A model generated the notes under the pieces. It was not told the origin of the DNA. It saw only the letters and a list, made by a program, of their open reading frames with translations, and did not search any database. A program made the translations under genes and the position numbers. DNA of 46,414 bases from assembly GCA_035532295.1 (NCBI GenBank), contig DATKRH010000179.1, positions 1-46,414 on the forward strand, given 5' to 3'. Of the stretch, positions 12,601 through 24,600 are shown piece by piece. Source of the DNA: DASUBV01 sp035532295. Lineage in GTDB: Bacteria > Actinomycetota > Actinomycetes > Streptosporangiales > Streptosporangiaceae. Position 1 is the first letter of the stretch. Each line of letters begins with the position of its first letter.

Positions 12601-15600
12601 CGCTCGGCGACCACGGAGTGCCCGCTTCGCAACCCGTCCCGTATTCGGTCGAGCGTCGCCTGGCTAGGCGACGTCCCGGCCCCGGCGGTCGCCAGGTACA
12701 GCTCCTCGACGTCCTCCAGGTCGTCCGGCGTCATGGCCCGCATGACCAGGTCCGGCCCCTGGCCGCCGGGCGCCGCGCCGCGCGCGCCCCGGCGCGGGAA
12801 GGTCACGACATGGTGGCCCTCCTGCCAGCCGCGCCCGAAGGCGGTATCGCCGAAGGCCGGGAGATCCACCGTGAGTGCCCGGCGGTCCCGGGTGATGAGC
12901 TGGGTGGAGCCCGGGCTGAGAATCGGCCGGCCCGTCGCGTCGGCCAGCTGCTCGGCAGGCGAGTAGGCGCTTCCGGGCGGCACGATGGCGGCGTAGGGCG
13001 TGAGCAGCACGATGAAGTCGTCCGGGCCGCCGAGTCGCCTCGGTCCCGGTGGCGGCCGCTCGTCCGGGTCCAGGTCGGGCGAAGGCTCGGGCGGGAGCTG
13101 CGAGAGCCGGGTGCTGATCTCGGCGGCGAGCTCGGTGGCGTCGAGCCGGTCGTGGCCGACGACGAACTTGCCGTCCTCCATCGTGATCAGGACGCCGAAC
13201 ATGTTGTCCAGGAAGGGCAGGGAGAAGGCGGCGCGCAGCAGGTCGTCGGTGTCGGCGGAGCGGGATGCCCGGGGGTCGGGATAGAAGGTGCCGAAGGGTA
13301 TCTGGATACCGCCGGGATGGTAGAGGTCGTGGCGGATGCTGGCCTCGGGGCTGAAGGCCATCTCGAAGAGGTTGCGCAGCTGGGTCCTGACCGCCACCTT
13401 GCCGCCGCCCAGCCAGGTGCCGGGGCTCCCTGCCTTGATCCAGTCGCGCCTGTTCTGCGCGGTGTAGGTCACCGTGACGGTCGCGTCCACGGCGGCCCGC
13501 ATCCACGGGAGGCTGCGGTTCATCGCTTCCAGGTGCGGCATGGCCTGCAAGGTGCCGCCAGCCGACTTGGTCCTGGTCCTGCCGAACGCGGGATCCAGCA
13601 TCCCGGTGAGCGTCCGCCGGGCGGGCGACACCGGATCTTCCACCGACAGGTCCCCGGTGTTGAGCTGGCCCCCCATGGCCAGATTCAGCAGGGACAGCCC
13701 GGATGTGGAGGACCGGTTCCGCTGCATCTCGGCGAATACGTTGCTCGTCCCCTCGTCCCAGGCGGAGAAGTACCCCAGGATCTTCGGGTCGTGGAGTTCT
13801 ATCTCGACGGTGGCCTCGCCGTGGGTGTCGGTCAGCGGACCGCCCTCCCGCACCACCTTCGGCATGCCCAGCGGCTTTGCCAGCATGTTCTCCAGATGGC
13901 TGGTGAGCATCGGGCCGGACAGCATGTTGTACAGCGCGTCATCGCCGCGGGTGCCGGGCTCGATCATCCGGGCCACCGCGTAGCTGCGGTCTCCGCCGCG
14001 CGGCGTGACGACGCCGCGCAGCCTGTCCCGCAGCCACGGGTGCCACGCCTGCAGCAGCTCACCGTAGGCGCCCAGGACGACGATCTGCCGCTTGATGATC
14101 TCGTCGCGGGTGATCTTCAGCGGCCGGCCGCTGACGGGCTCGCCGGGCAGCTTTTCCTCGATCGCCGCGATGTTGCCCGGCGGCAGCTCGGGCACGGTCT
14201 CGTGGTGAATCAGCGGCTCGGGAACCAGGATCCGCGCGGCGAGGTAGAAGTTCCTCGTCACCGTGTCCCGGCGTCCCCCGGCATCGTCCTGGGACCACTT
14301 GGCGACGTGGTGCGGCATGTTGAGCCCGGCGGTGTTCAGCAGGCGCGACGGTACCCAGGTCCGGGTCAGCGTCAGGCTCCCCCCCAGGATGCCGCCGTAG
14401 AAGTCAGCGCGCCCGGCGCTGAACATGGTGTTGCGCTCCTCCTCCGTCAGCTGCCGGTAACCGCCCGTCGCCTTGTTCCTGGTGGACTGGGCAAGAGTGG
14501 GGGCGAGCACGAAGTCACGGGCCACGCCGGAATGCGCGCCGGGGCCGCTTGACTCACCCCCGGTGAACTGGAACCCCCCCGAGGTGCCGGTGTTGCCGGG
14601 CATGGCGTCCCCCAGGCCGCTGCCCCGCGATTTCTGCCACGCCTGGTTCTCGGTATCGAGCCGGAAGGCGTAGCGGACGCTGTTCATCTGCGAGACGGTG
14701 TCCAGGTAGGTGAACCCGCGCGGCTCGGTTTCCCCCGGCAGGACCGGGTCCGTCTGGAGGCGCAGCACGATCTGCACCCGCTCGTTGCCGCCGACCCCCG
14801 ACCTGATCGTGGTGAGGACCAGGCCGGAGCTGGACGCCAGGTCGTACATCATCTGCAGGGATCCCAGGTTGAGCACGTTCTGCATGCGCGCGGGCACCTG
14901 CAGGACCGGAGTCCCGTCCATGCCCCTGGCCGTCCAGTAATTTTCGAGCAGCTCGGGTGCGTGTGCCGCCAGCAGCTTCTGCATCTCTTCCAGCAGCGGG
15001 TTGCCCATGCCGGTGACGCCGGCGTCGCTGCCGGCCGGCAGCGAGCCTCCCGGTGCCAGGGGGTACATCCGGTCGACCATGGCGGACGACGGGATCAGCG
15101 GCACGACGGGCAGCTTGCGGGTCTCGCCGGGGTCCAGCGTCATCGGCAGCTCCGGGACCTGACGCGTCCGCGGCGCCGGCGGCGGGGCCGCCGACGCGTC
15201 CGCCTTCCCGGCGGGCGCGGGGGCGGGCCGCGGCGCGGCCGACTGGCGGCCGAACCACGCGATGGTCTGGGGATCCGCCGGCGGGGGGGCCGGCTGACGA
15301 GGATCGGGCATCGGCTTGACCGGGCGCAGGTAGGTGAGGCCGTGGTGCACCTTGAGCAGGCGGCCGGCGTAATTCAGGTCCCCCTTGGAGATGAGGTTCT
15401 TGTCCTGGGCGGTCACCCAGATCCGGGCGATGACGGGGGCGTTGTTCTCCTTGTAATAGCGGGTCGCCTGCGTGAGCCGGCCCTGGGTCGCGGTGAGGCT
15501 GGTGGTGTGGCTCTTGCTGCCGCCGCGGCTGCGCCCGTAATTGACCGTGGCGAACCACTGGGCGCCCGTGCCGCCGAAGTTGAACGTGGGCAGGCCGAGC

Positions 15601-18600
15601 ACCAGGCTCGCCGACCAGCCCTTCGAGAAGCTCCAGCCGATTGAGCCGGCGCCCTCGGCCACGTGCATCTGGAACAGCTTGACCTGGCCCGGCCGCTGCG
15701 TGGGCTCCAGCGGGAACAGCTCGACCGAGATCGTCGCGTGCCGGTCCTGAATGATGGCGTCCTGGACGACGGTGCTCATGATGATGGACGGACCGCGCAC
15801 CATCGACGCGCCCAGCTGGTCCGGCGAGGCGATCTTCCACGGGAGATCGCGGATCGACGAGTCCTTCATGCCGACGGTGGTGAGCAGCTCCTGGATCGTC
15901 GTGGCGATGGCGTGGCCGCCGAGCAGCTCCACCAGCTGGTCATCGGCGTTCAGCGGAACGTGCTTGCTGGTCCCCGCCAGCTGCTCAATGGAGGGCAGGT
16001 CAAGGCCGGTGACCGGCTTGACGCCACTCCCGGCGGTCGCCCACGGCGGCCGGAAGATCGGGCCGAATTCGACGCGGCCGACGTCGGCGAGGGCGGCCTC
16101 ATCCTCGGGCTCCTCGCGGGCGAGCTTCTCGTGCAGGATGAATCGCACCTCGCCGTCCTCGACCGTCTCCTCCACGGTGACGGTCGACTGGGCCGGGCTC
16201 GCCGACGGCGTCCCGCCGAATACCTTGCGGACGCCCGCCTGCACCACCTTCTTCGCGCCCTGGTAGGCGGCCACGAGCATGCCCTCAACGGCGAGGGACT
16301 CCACCCGCTTCTCGACCTTCAGATGGAACGTGACGTCGTTGAAGGTGAAGATGTACGCCGGGCCGACATACAGCATCGCCTCCAGGCTGAACCCCGAGGC
16401 GCCCGCGCTGGTCGTGTTCGAGATGCCGCGCGAGTAGCCGCCCCGCAGGCCGCCGCCCACGGTTCGCGGCTCCACGTCTGTACCACGGGCGCCGAAGCCG
16501 GTGAGCCCGAACGTGGCGCCAGCGCTGGCGCCGACCGTGTCGCTGCCGGCGTTCCCGGCGCCCGCCGACGGCATCACCTCCAGCGTGGCCCTGTTCACCC
16601 GGCCCACGGCCGACGGCACCCGGCCGTGGGTGGCCCGGACCGTCACCGTGATGATCTCCCGGCCCTCCTTGACCGGCCGGAAGAGCTCCATGCGTGACCC
16701 GCCGGGCTGGAACAGCTCGCTGGCATGACTCTTCAGCGCCTCGCTGGCGAAGACCTGGTTGAGCTGCGATTGCAGGTAGACGTCCTCAAACGGCGTGGTC
16801 GAGCCGATCATCCGCAGCAGCGCGGGCACGACCCGCTCGCCCTTAGCCAGGTGGCTGACCGCGGCAAAGTGGATGCCCTGCCCGGCCGCCAGCGACGCCG
16901 GCGGATACCGCCGCTCATCGGTCTGGCCGTCGACCGGAAGCTCACCGGGAGTGCTGGGATCGACGGCCTTGCGCAGCATGGCGTGGAACCGCTCGCTTTC
17001 CATCGCCGGGATGCGCACGGCCGCCCTGACGTCGCGCGCGATCGTGGTGACGTCGTCGGCTCGCCTGGCGCTCTTGGGAACCCACTTGACGGTCATGCGC
17101 ATGTTCGCCACGTGCCGCATGCTCTCGTCCCAGTAGACGATGCCGCGGATGTCTCCCGATATGGTGTTGGCATCGTGGCTACGGGTGCTGGTCAGCGAGC
17201 CGGTCAGGTCACCGCCGAAACTCACGTTCGAATAGCCGCCCAGCGCGGCCGCGGGGTCGCCGATGACATGGCCGAACTCAAAGGTCGGCAGGGAAAGCGC
17301 GAACGACCCGCCCTGCCGCTTGCCGTCCCACACGCTGAGGAAGCGCTGAACTTCCTCCTTGACCCCGAGCTCCTCGCGGGTGGCCGCGTACAGGTTGCGC
17401 AGCTCCAGCTTGGCGACCAGGTAGCCGACCTCGTTTCCCTTCGCGTCCATGACCACCGGCGAGACCGCGCCCGGACCGGTCATGTCCCCGTACATCCGCA
17501 AGACCGATTGCTCGCTGAGGAAGAAGCTCACGTCCTCCGCGGTCTTCGCGTCGAGCTTGCCCTCGGCGGCGAGGGCACGGCGCACCCCGACGCGGACCTG
17601 CTTCAGGTCGGCTACCCACTCGGGCATGTGCATGAAGTGCGGCAGCACCGCCGCGACCCGGGCCGCGGCGTCGGCCTTCGCCGGGTCCGCCGCCTCCTCG
17701 GTCTGGGTGGACGTGACCCCGAGCACCTCGGCGCCGGGCAGCATGCGCTGTTTCGCGGGGAACGCCGGGTCACCTGGGTTGGCCTTACGCGGCGTGACTT
17801 CCTCAGGGAAGGACGCCCGCGTGGTCAGGTGGAGCTGGCCCGTCGCGTCGATCGGCTCCTGGCTGAGATCGTGCGTGTGGCCGAGCCCCCTGAGCGCAGC
17901 CTGGTTGGTATAGGCACCCCGGCTTTCCGGGCTCATCAGGTCGGTCACCATGAGGTTCCGGGGGGCGCCGACCGGGGCGAGGACGGTGTTGAGTGAGGCG
18001 CCCAGGAAGTCGAAGTAGGACTTCAGCCCCTCAAAGCGCGGAGCACGCTTGGCGGCCGAGAAGCCGTCATTACCGCTGTAGTACGCGACGGCACTGCCGC
18101 CCGTCAGGGTCAGGCCGACGGTTGCGGACCAGGCACCGCCGGGAATGAAGCCGTATGGCGTCAGGGCGTTGATCGTCGCGGCGAGGCTGCGGCTATTGCC
18201 CGTCTCTAGCCGCGACGTCGAGATCTTCCCCTGCTCGGCCTCGACGGCGTGATGCCCCTTCTGCCCGATCGGCATCTGCTCGGAGGCCTGGAGCGGGTTC
18301 AGGTAGTGGGCCATCGCCAGGTCGCCCAGGTTCAGCGAGACGGTGAGGAGCTGCCGCGCGTCCTTCGGGCCTACCTCGAACGCGAGCTCCCCGTTCAGCA
18401 GCCGCTCGACGAGCACGCGCTCGCGGTGCACCCGCAAGAACGCCATGACCTGTTGCTCGACCTCATCTCTCAGCAGGTCACGGACGTTATTCCCGACCGC
18501 GTCGGCGATCCGCCGCGCGACCTGCCGGTGGTCATCGAGCGGCGTATCGCCCAGCCGCACGATCCGGCCCTGATGGCCCAGCGGGTACTGGGGGACGCCG

Positions 18601-21600
18601 TCGGCGTCCGCGACGCCGAAAAGGGGCGGCAGCTCCCGTTCCGGCGTTTCCTGCGCGAACCCCGCCAGCGCGGCACGAGCGCGCTCCCGCCACCTCCTGA
18701 CGTTCCGCTCGGCAGCCAGCAGCGGTTGCAGGGTCTCCCGCGCTGTCCGCGTGGCATCCATCGCGCGCTCCCGCGAGTCCGCTACTGCCTGCCGGAAAGC
18801 GGGAACGACATCCTGGGCTCGCTGCGCCGCAGCCAGCCGGCCGATCAGGTCGTCCAGGCCGGCGACGCTGACCTGCACCGAGGCATCGAAGGCGGCGTCG
18901 TGGGCGGCCTGGACGGCGGCCTGCACTTCGGCGGCGGACGGCGGCTCCGGCGCCGGGACCGGCGGGGCGTCGGGAGGCACGGCGACGTCGGCCGCGACGT
19001 CGGCTGCGACCGCGGCCGCGGCCTGCGCGGCCCGGTCGGCGGCCTCCTGCCTGGCGGTATCCGCGGCCGCCCGCGCGGCCTGGTCGGCGGCCGCCCGCGC
19101 CGCGGCCAGCCTCGCCCGGATCCCGTCGGACGGCGGGGCCGGGGCCGGGGTCTCGCGGGCGACGTCCAGGGCCCTGGCGGACTCGAAGATCACCGTGACG
19201 GTCGCGGCATTATCCGCGGTTGCTCCCCGTTCCCGATCGCCCCCCGGCGGGGTGTCATCGCTGAGCGCCGTCCGGTAGCGCGCGGACAGTTCCCCCCTCC
19301 GGGTGCTGAGCGCACCGATCGCCGCGTCGACGCGCTCCAGTGCCTCGAGCCCGTCGACGATTCCGTCTCGCTCCTGGTCCGCCGGTGCTGACGGCGCATC
19401 TGGCGGCACGAGCCACCGGCGGATGTCGTCCCGGACCTTGTCCACGTCGGCGGGGCGCGCAGCGGCCTGCGCCGCGGACTGCGCCAGGTGCTTAATCTCG
19501 GCGAGGCGGCCCTCCAGGACGGGGTGCCTGATCCCCGGCGGCAGCGGGCCATCGATGGCCTCCTGGCTCGCAAGCTGCGCGGCAGCGCGACTGAGTCCAT
19601 CGCTCCACGGGTCGGGCTGCCTCCCGTCCCCGAGCAGACCGTCCCCGAGCAGACCGTCCCCGAGCAGTACCCCGGGACTTCCGGGCTCCGTGATACCCGG
19701 CCGCACCCGAGCCGGTGCGAAGCCGCCTTCGGTCACCCGGACGAGCACGATCGGGCGGCGGTCCGAATCCGGCAGCCGCGGGCCGCCAGCGTAGCCCGCT
19801 GGCCCGGCTACCCCCAGGCTGCCGATCACCTGCAGGTCGAGGCCGAAAACGTCGGCCGCGACGTGCGGCAGCAGGTCGGCGGCCTCGCGCGGGTCAGCCA
19901 GTACGCTCTGGTGGGTCTGGAACTCCGCCAGGTGCGGGCGGTACCGGGACGTGGCCGAGTCCAGGTCTGCCGCCAGCGCGGTCTCGACGCGCTCGCGGAC
20001 CAGCGCCGGCGTCGGGTCCTGGCCCAGGACCGCGCGCAGCTGCGACTCAGCCAGGGCGATCAGCGACCGGTACAGGCTCCCTGGCTGGTCCGCGGCGGCC
20101 AGATCATCCGGCCGTACCTCACGGTCGCAGAGGGCCGCGCTCTGGTATTCCGTCAGCTCGTAGTAAAAACCGACGGCCCGTTCGGGCGGCTCGCCGCCCG
20201 GCCGCAGCGCCACGCCACGCGAGGCCATCGCCTCATCCAGGTACGGCGTGCCCATGCCCAGGGTGCGCGGCACGCCGTTCTTGAAATGCACGAAGGAGCC
20301 ATTGGCCACCGGCACCGGTTTCCCGCCGGGTCCGATCGTCCACGAACCCGCGATGACACGGCCATTGGGCAGCATGATCGCGTGGCCCCGGGGCGCGACG
20401 ACCTCCTGTGCCTGCCCTGTCGCCGCGTGCAGGTCAGCCCCCGCCTGGAGGGCACCGTCACAGGCCAGCAAGATCGTGGGCATCGGGTACCGGCGCGCGA
20501 TCGCCTGGCCGTCGAGCAGAGTGTCGCCGTCCAGCACGGCACCGTTCTTGCTGTGGGCCAGCAGCGTCTGCCAGCCCTCGGCCGTCGGGGCCGCGGCGGC
20601 CGCCTGGGCGTGCAGGTAGGTGTCCCGCGGTGCCCGCAGCCAGGTCACCCCCGGCGGCGAGGGCACCAGGGTCGCCCACGCGGCGCTCCGGGCCGTCTCG
20701 GCAGTGATCTCCTCCGCCAGCGGGTCGTTCCGCCCGGCGGCGGGGCTCCTGGCGGGCAGCACGGGGGTGGCACCCGCGCCGTCGGGCTGCGCCGTGCCCT
20801 GCTCTGCCTCGGGTTGAGCCCCGATGGACTGCCGTCCCCGGTCGAGGCGAGCGTCGGCCTTCACCTGATCCAGGTCAACGCCCAGGCGGTTCCACACCTG
20901 TCTTTCGGCCTGCCGGGTGCGCAGATAGACGAAGGCCTCCGCGGCCACCGGATCGTCCCCGTCGTATATCTCATCGGCCTCCGCGAGCGCGGCGGTGACC
21001 TGCTCCTGAATGGCCGAGGTGGCCTCGTCATGAGTCAGGGCGGGGTCGGTAGCGGGCCGCGCGCTGGGATACTTCTGCTGGGCCTCCGCCACCAGGTCTC
21101 GCCACTGACGCTCAAGCTCAAGCTCGGCGCGCTCGCCGGCCGCGGCGCCGTCCTGCGCCGCCTCCTCCTCCGGCGCCCTGGCCGCCGCCGCTTCCTGCGC
21201 CGCCGCTTCCTGCGCCGCCTGTTCCTGCGCCGCCCTTTCCTGCGCCGCCGCCTCGTCCTGGGCCATTGCCTCGTCCAGGGCGCCCGCGACCCCGTCGGGA
21301 TCGACGCCCAGCTCGCGCCATGGTCGCAGGGCCTCGTCCCGTGCCTGCCTGGCCAGGGACCTGACATACGCCTGGTAGGCCCCAGGATCGGCCTCGCCGT
21401 CGGGCTGGGAGCCGGCCTGGCTGAGGAAGCGTCCCCTGGCCTGCGCGAGGACCGTGGCCACCTGCCCGTCCACCTCGGCCAGGGCCCGCACGAGCGGCAC
21501 GCCGCGCCGCTCGGCAGGCCAGTCACCGGGATGGCCTTCCTCGGCCTCGACCAGCTGCTGCTGCCAGATCTGCTCGCGCTGCGAGGCGGTCTCGCTGACG

Positions 21601-24600
21601 CCGGCGTCGCGCCGGTCGAGGCGCCACCCGCCGGGGATCTTCTCCCCGGACTCGGCTAGCTGTTCCCGCCAGACCTGCTCGTGCAGCGCCGGGGTCGGAA
21701 TGACGTCGGCCCCGTCATCCGGCCCGTCCGGGTCGTGGCGCATCGCATACTCCTGCGGCACCACGCCGTCCTTCGCCGCCGCGACGAGGTCGACTCCCAG
21801 GGAGCGCCACAGCCCGTTCCAGTACCGCCGGTCGGCCCCCAGGACGGTCCGCGAGCGATGCGTGGCCTGCTCCAGCGGATCGCTCAGGTAACGGAACGCG
21901 CCGGCCTCCGCCGTGGCGCGCTTGATGTACTCCTCCGCCTCGGAATGGGCCTGTTCATAGGTCACGCTGGTCCGGGTGGCAGCCCAGTCGCCCGCGTATT
22001 TCTCGCGCATGCTGGCCACGTGCTGCTGCCAGGCCAGTTCGCGCTGCTCCGGGGTGCCGCGCAGGTCAGGGACCAGCGGCGCGGGCGTCGGCGCGGGCGT
22101 CGGCTCCGCGGCCAGAGCTGTGGCCGCCGCCTCGGCCTCGGTTACGACCTTGGCGGGCAGGCGGCCGGTCAGCTCCGTGATCTCCGGTCGCAGATTCCGC
22201 AGGCGCTTGCGGATCGCGAACTGCATGTCGTGCATCGGGGTCAGGGGCTCTCGCGCCCGCGGGTCTTGCGTCAGCTCGGCCAGCCGGCTTTCCATCCCCT
22301 GCCGCGCCCGCAGCAGCGACACCAGCCGCCGCGCGTCCGCGTCCAGGCCGGCGGAGCCGGCCTGGACGACGGACGTGGCCGCCGTGCCCGTGGTTGCGGT
22401 GTCGGCCGTGGTTGCGGTGTCGGCCGTGCTGGCGGTGTCGGACGTGCTGGCGGTCTCGCTCGCGGTGTCGGACGTCGCGACGGTCGCCGGGCCGATGCCC
22501 AGGAAGCGCCGGAGCACGGCCAGCGCGTCGGTCACGATCCGCTGCATGATGCGGATTACGCGGAGACTGTCGGCCGCCACCGAGCCGAGCATCGTCGACG
22601 CGGGGTCCGCCTCCAGCCCGGCCCGCAGGTCGTCGAGCTCCTCCTGCTGCTGCACGAGCCGCGCTAGCTCCCGCTCCCGGTCCGGGGCCGGCCGGGTGGC
22701 CGGGCCCGGCTGGGTGGCCGACGCAGCGGGTCGTACCGCCGACTCCGCTCCGGATTCCTCGCTCAGGCCCGCGGCAGCGAACGCGTCGGGGTCGATGCCC
22801 AGTTCGCGCAGCTGGCTGGACCAGGCCGTCTCACGCTCCGCCCGAGCCGCAGCCCTGACCTGCGCTTCGTAGGCTTGCTGACGGGCAGCCACGCGAGCCG
22901 CCGGGGAGGCCGTCGGGTCCTGGCTGCTGGTGAACGTCGTCCTGACCCCGGCGATGGCCCGGGCCACGCGCCAGTTCACCCCCAGCCGGGCCAGCTCGAA
23001 CGTGGGCGCGGGCCCGGTGGCGGGATTGCGCAGCCGCCCCACGTCCACCAGCGCCTGCCAGACGCGCTCCACCCGCGCGGCGGTGTCGTTACGGCCGTCC
23101 GTGGTGGCCAGTACCTGCCCGGACCCAGGGTCCGGCTCCGGGTCGGGCTCCGGGACAGTGCCCGACTCGGGCGTGGCCACGGCGTGCTCGCCGGCTGCCG
23201 GAACCGCGGCGGCCGCGGGGGCCGCGGGCTCGACGGCGACCTGAGTGCCCGGCGGGATCGGGGTGGTGTCGCCCGCCGACCTGGCCAGGGACTCGCTCAG
23301 CACCTCGGCCAGGACCTCGTCCACCGCGTGCAGCGTCAGCCGCGCCAGGCGGGCCCGGTCGGCTTCGACGGTGCCCTCGGGCCGGCCCGCGACCTCCAGG
23401 TCCAGTTCGTCCAGGATGGCCTGCAGCCGCTGCCGCTCGGTCAGCAGCCGCCGGAACCGCGGGACGGCCGACCCGGCTGACGGCCCCTCGGCGGCCAGGT
23501 CCTCTGGCTCCGCGGCGGGATCTCCCGCCGCGATCAGGGCGGCGTACTGGCTCAGGTCGATGCCGGCCTCGTTCGACGCTATGGACCAGGCCAGGTCACG
23601 CATCTGATGCTCGTAGAACGCCACATCTGCGAGCGGGATCCCGGGGTCTCCCCAGTCCGCGAGGGTCCTGGTAGCCTCACGTAGCCGATCGGTCACAAAC
23701 TCGTTCGCCCACAGCCGGAAGTCCTCGAATGTGAGGCCGGCCCGCGGGGCGCCTGCCGATGCGTGCTGCGTCAGCCTCTGCCACAGCTGGTCAGCCGGAC
23801 CGTCCCCGCGGCTGTTATCGGCGGCCAGCGCCGCGGCCACCGGGTCTGGCCTCGGCTGCGGGGCAGCCAGGGCCGGAGCTGGCTCCGTGTCCGCGGGTAC
23901 CCGGCTGGCGAGCTCGGTGATCTGGCGCTGAACGGTCCGCAGCGCGGCGTTCAGCAGCCGGATGCGGTCGGCCCGCATGGAGCCTGCGGCCGGCGGCCGG
24001 GCATCCGGTTCGAGGTCGGCCAGCCTGCTTTCCAGGCGCTGCTGATGCTGGCGCAGGCTGGCCAGCCGCTGCGCGTCCGCCCGGGCACGGGCCTGCTCGG
24101 CGGCCGTGGCAGCGCCGGGATCCTGCGCTGGCTTCGCGCTGTCGTCCGATTCGGGCTTAGCCGGGTCGGGCGGGGCCGGGCGCAGCCGCCGCTCGTCAGC
24201 CAGGTGCCAGAACTGATGCGGCTCGTCGGAGATCACCGCGGCCACGCGCGGGTCCAGCAGGTGCGCTTCCTCCTCAGGCGTCAGGCCGAGGGGGACCGGT
24301 GTCTGCGCGGGAACGCCACCCGGCGCCGTCGCCGCGTTCTGCCGGGTCGCGCCCCGCCGCCGCCCCGCAGGCACCTGCTGGCCGGCGGGGGGAGCCAGAT
24401 CCTCACCGGCGGCTGTGCTCTCCGCGGCCGGACGCTGCGCTGCCCGCGTGGTGGCCGGCAGGTCCGCGTTATCGGTCACGACCGTCTGGCCGGGGTCGGC
24501 CTCCTTGCCCTGCGCCGTCGGACGCTGTGCCGCCGAATCCGGTGCGTAGCGAGCCGTGACGATCTCAGCCTCCAGCACGCGCTGCCTGGCCCGCACCCGC

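Larger units (their letters stand above)
20650..22869 (-). repeat. Helical repeats with W...LG(V/I)D motif
   Basis: A Trp followed by LGVD or LGID recurs at about 22800 (WSSQLRELGIDPDAF), 21800 (WNGLWRSLGVDL), 21300 (PWRELGVDPDGVAGAL) and 20885 (VWNRLGVDLDQV), with a weaker relative near 23580 (AWSIASNEAGIDLSQY). Each follows a helical, Glu/Gln/Ala-rich stretch including a WxxxLxxAxxxxP-type helix. An Ala/Gln/Glu low-complexity run encoded by 15-bp units lies at 21191-21250. Function unknown. Confidence 0.5.
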
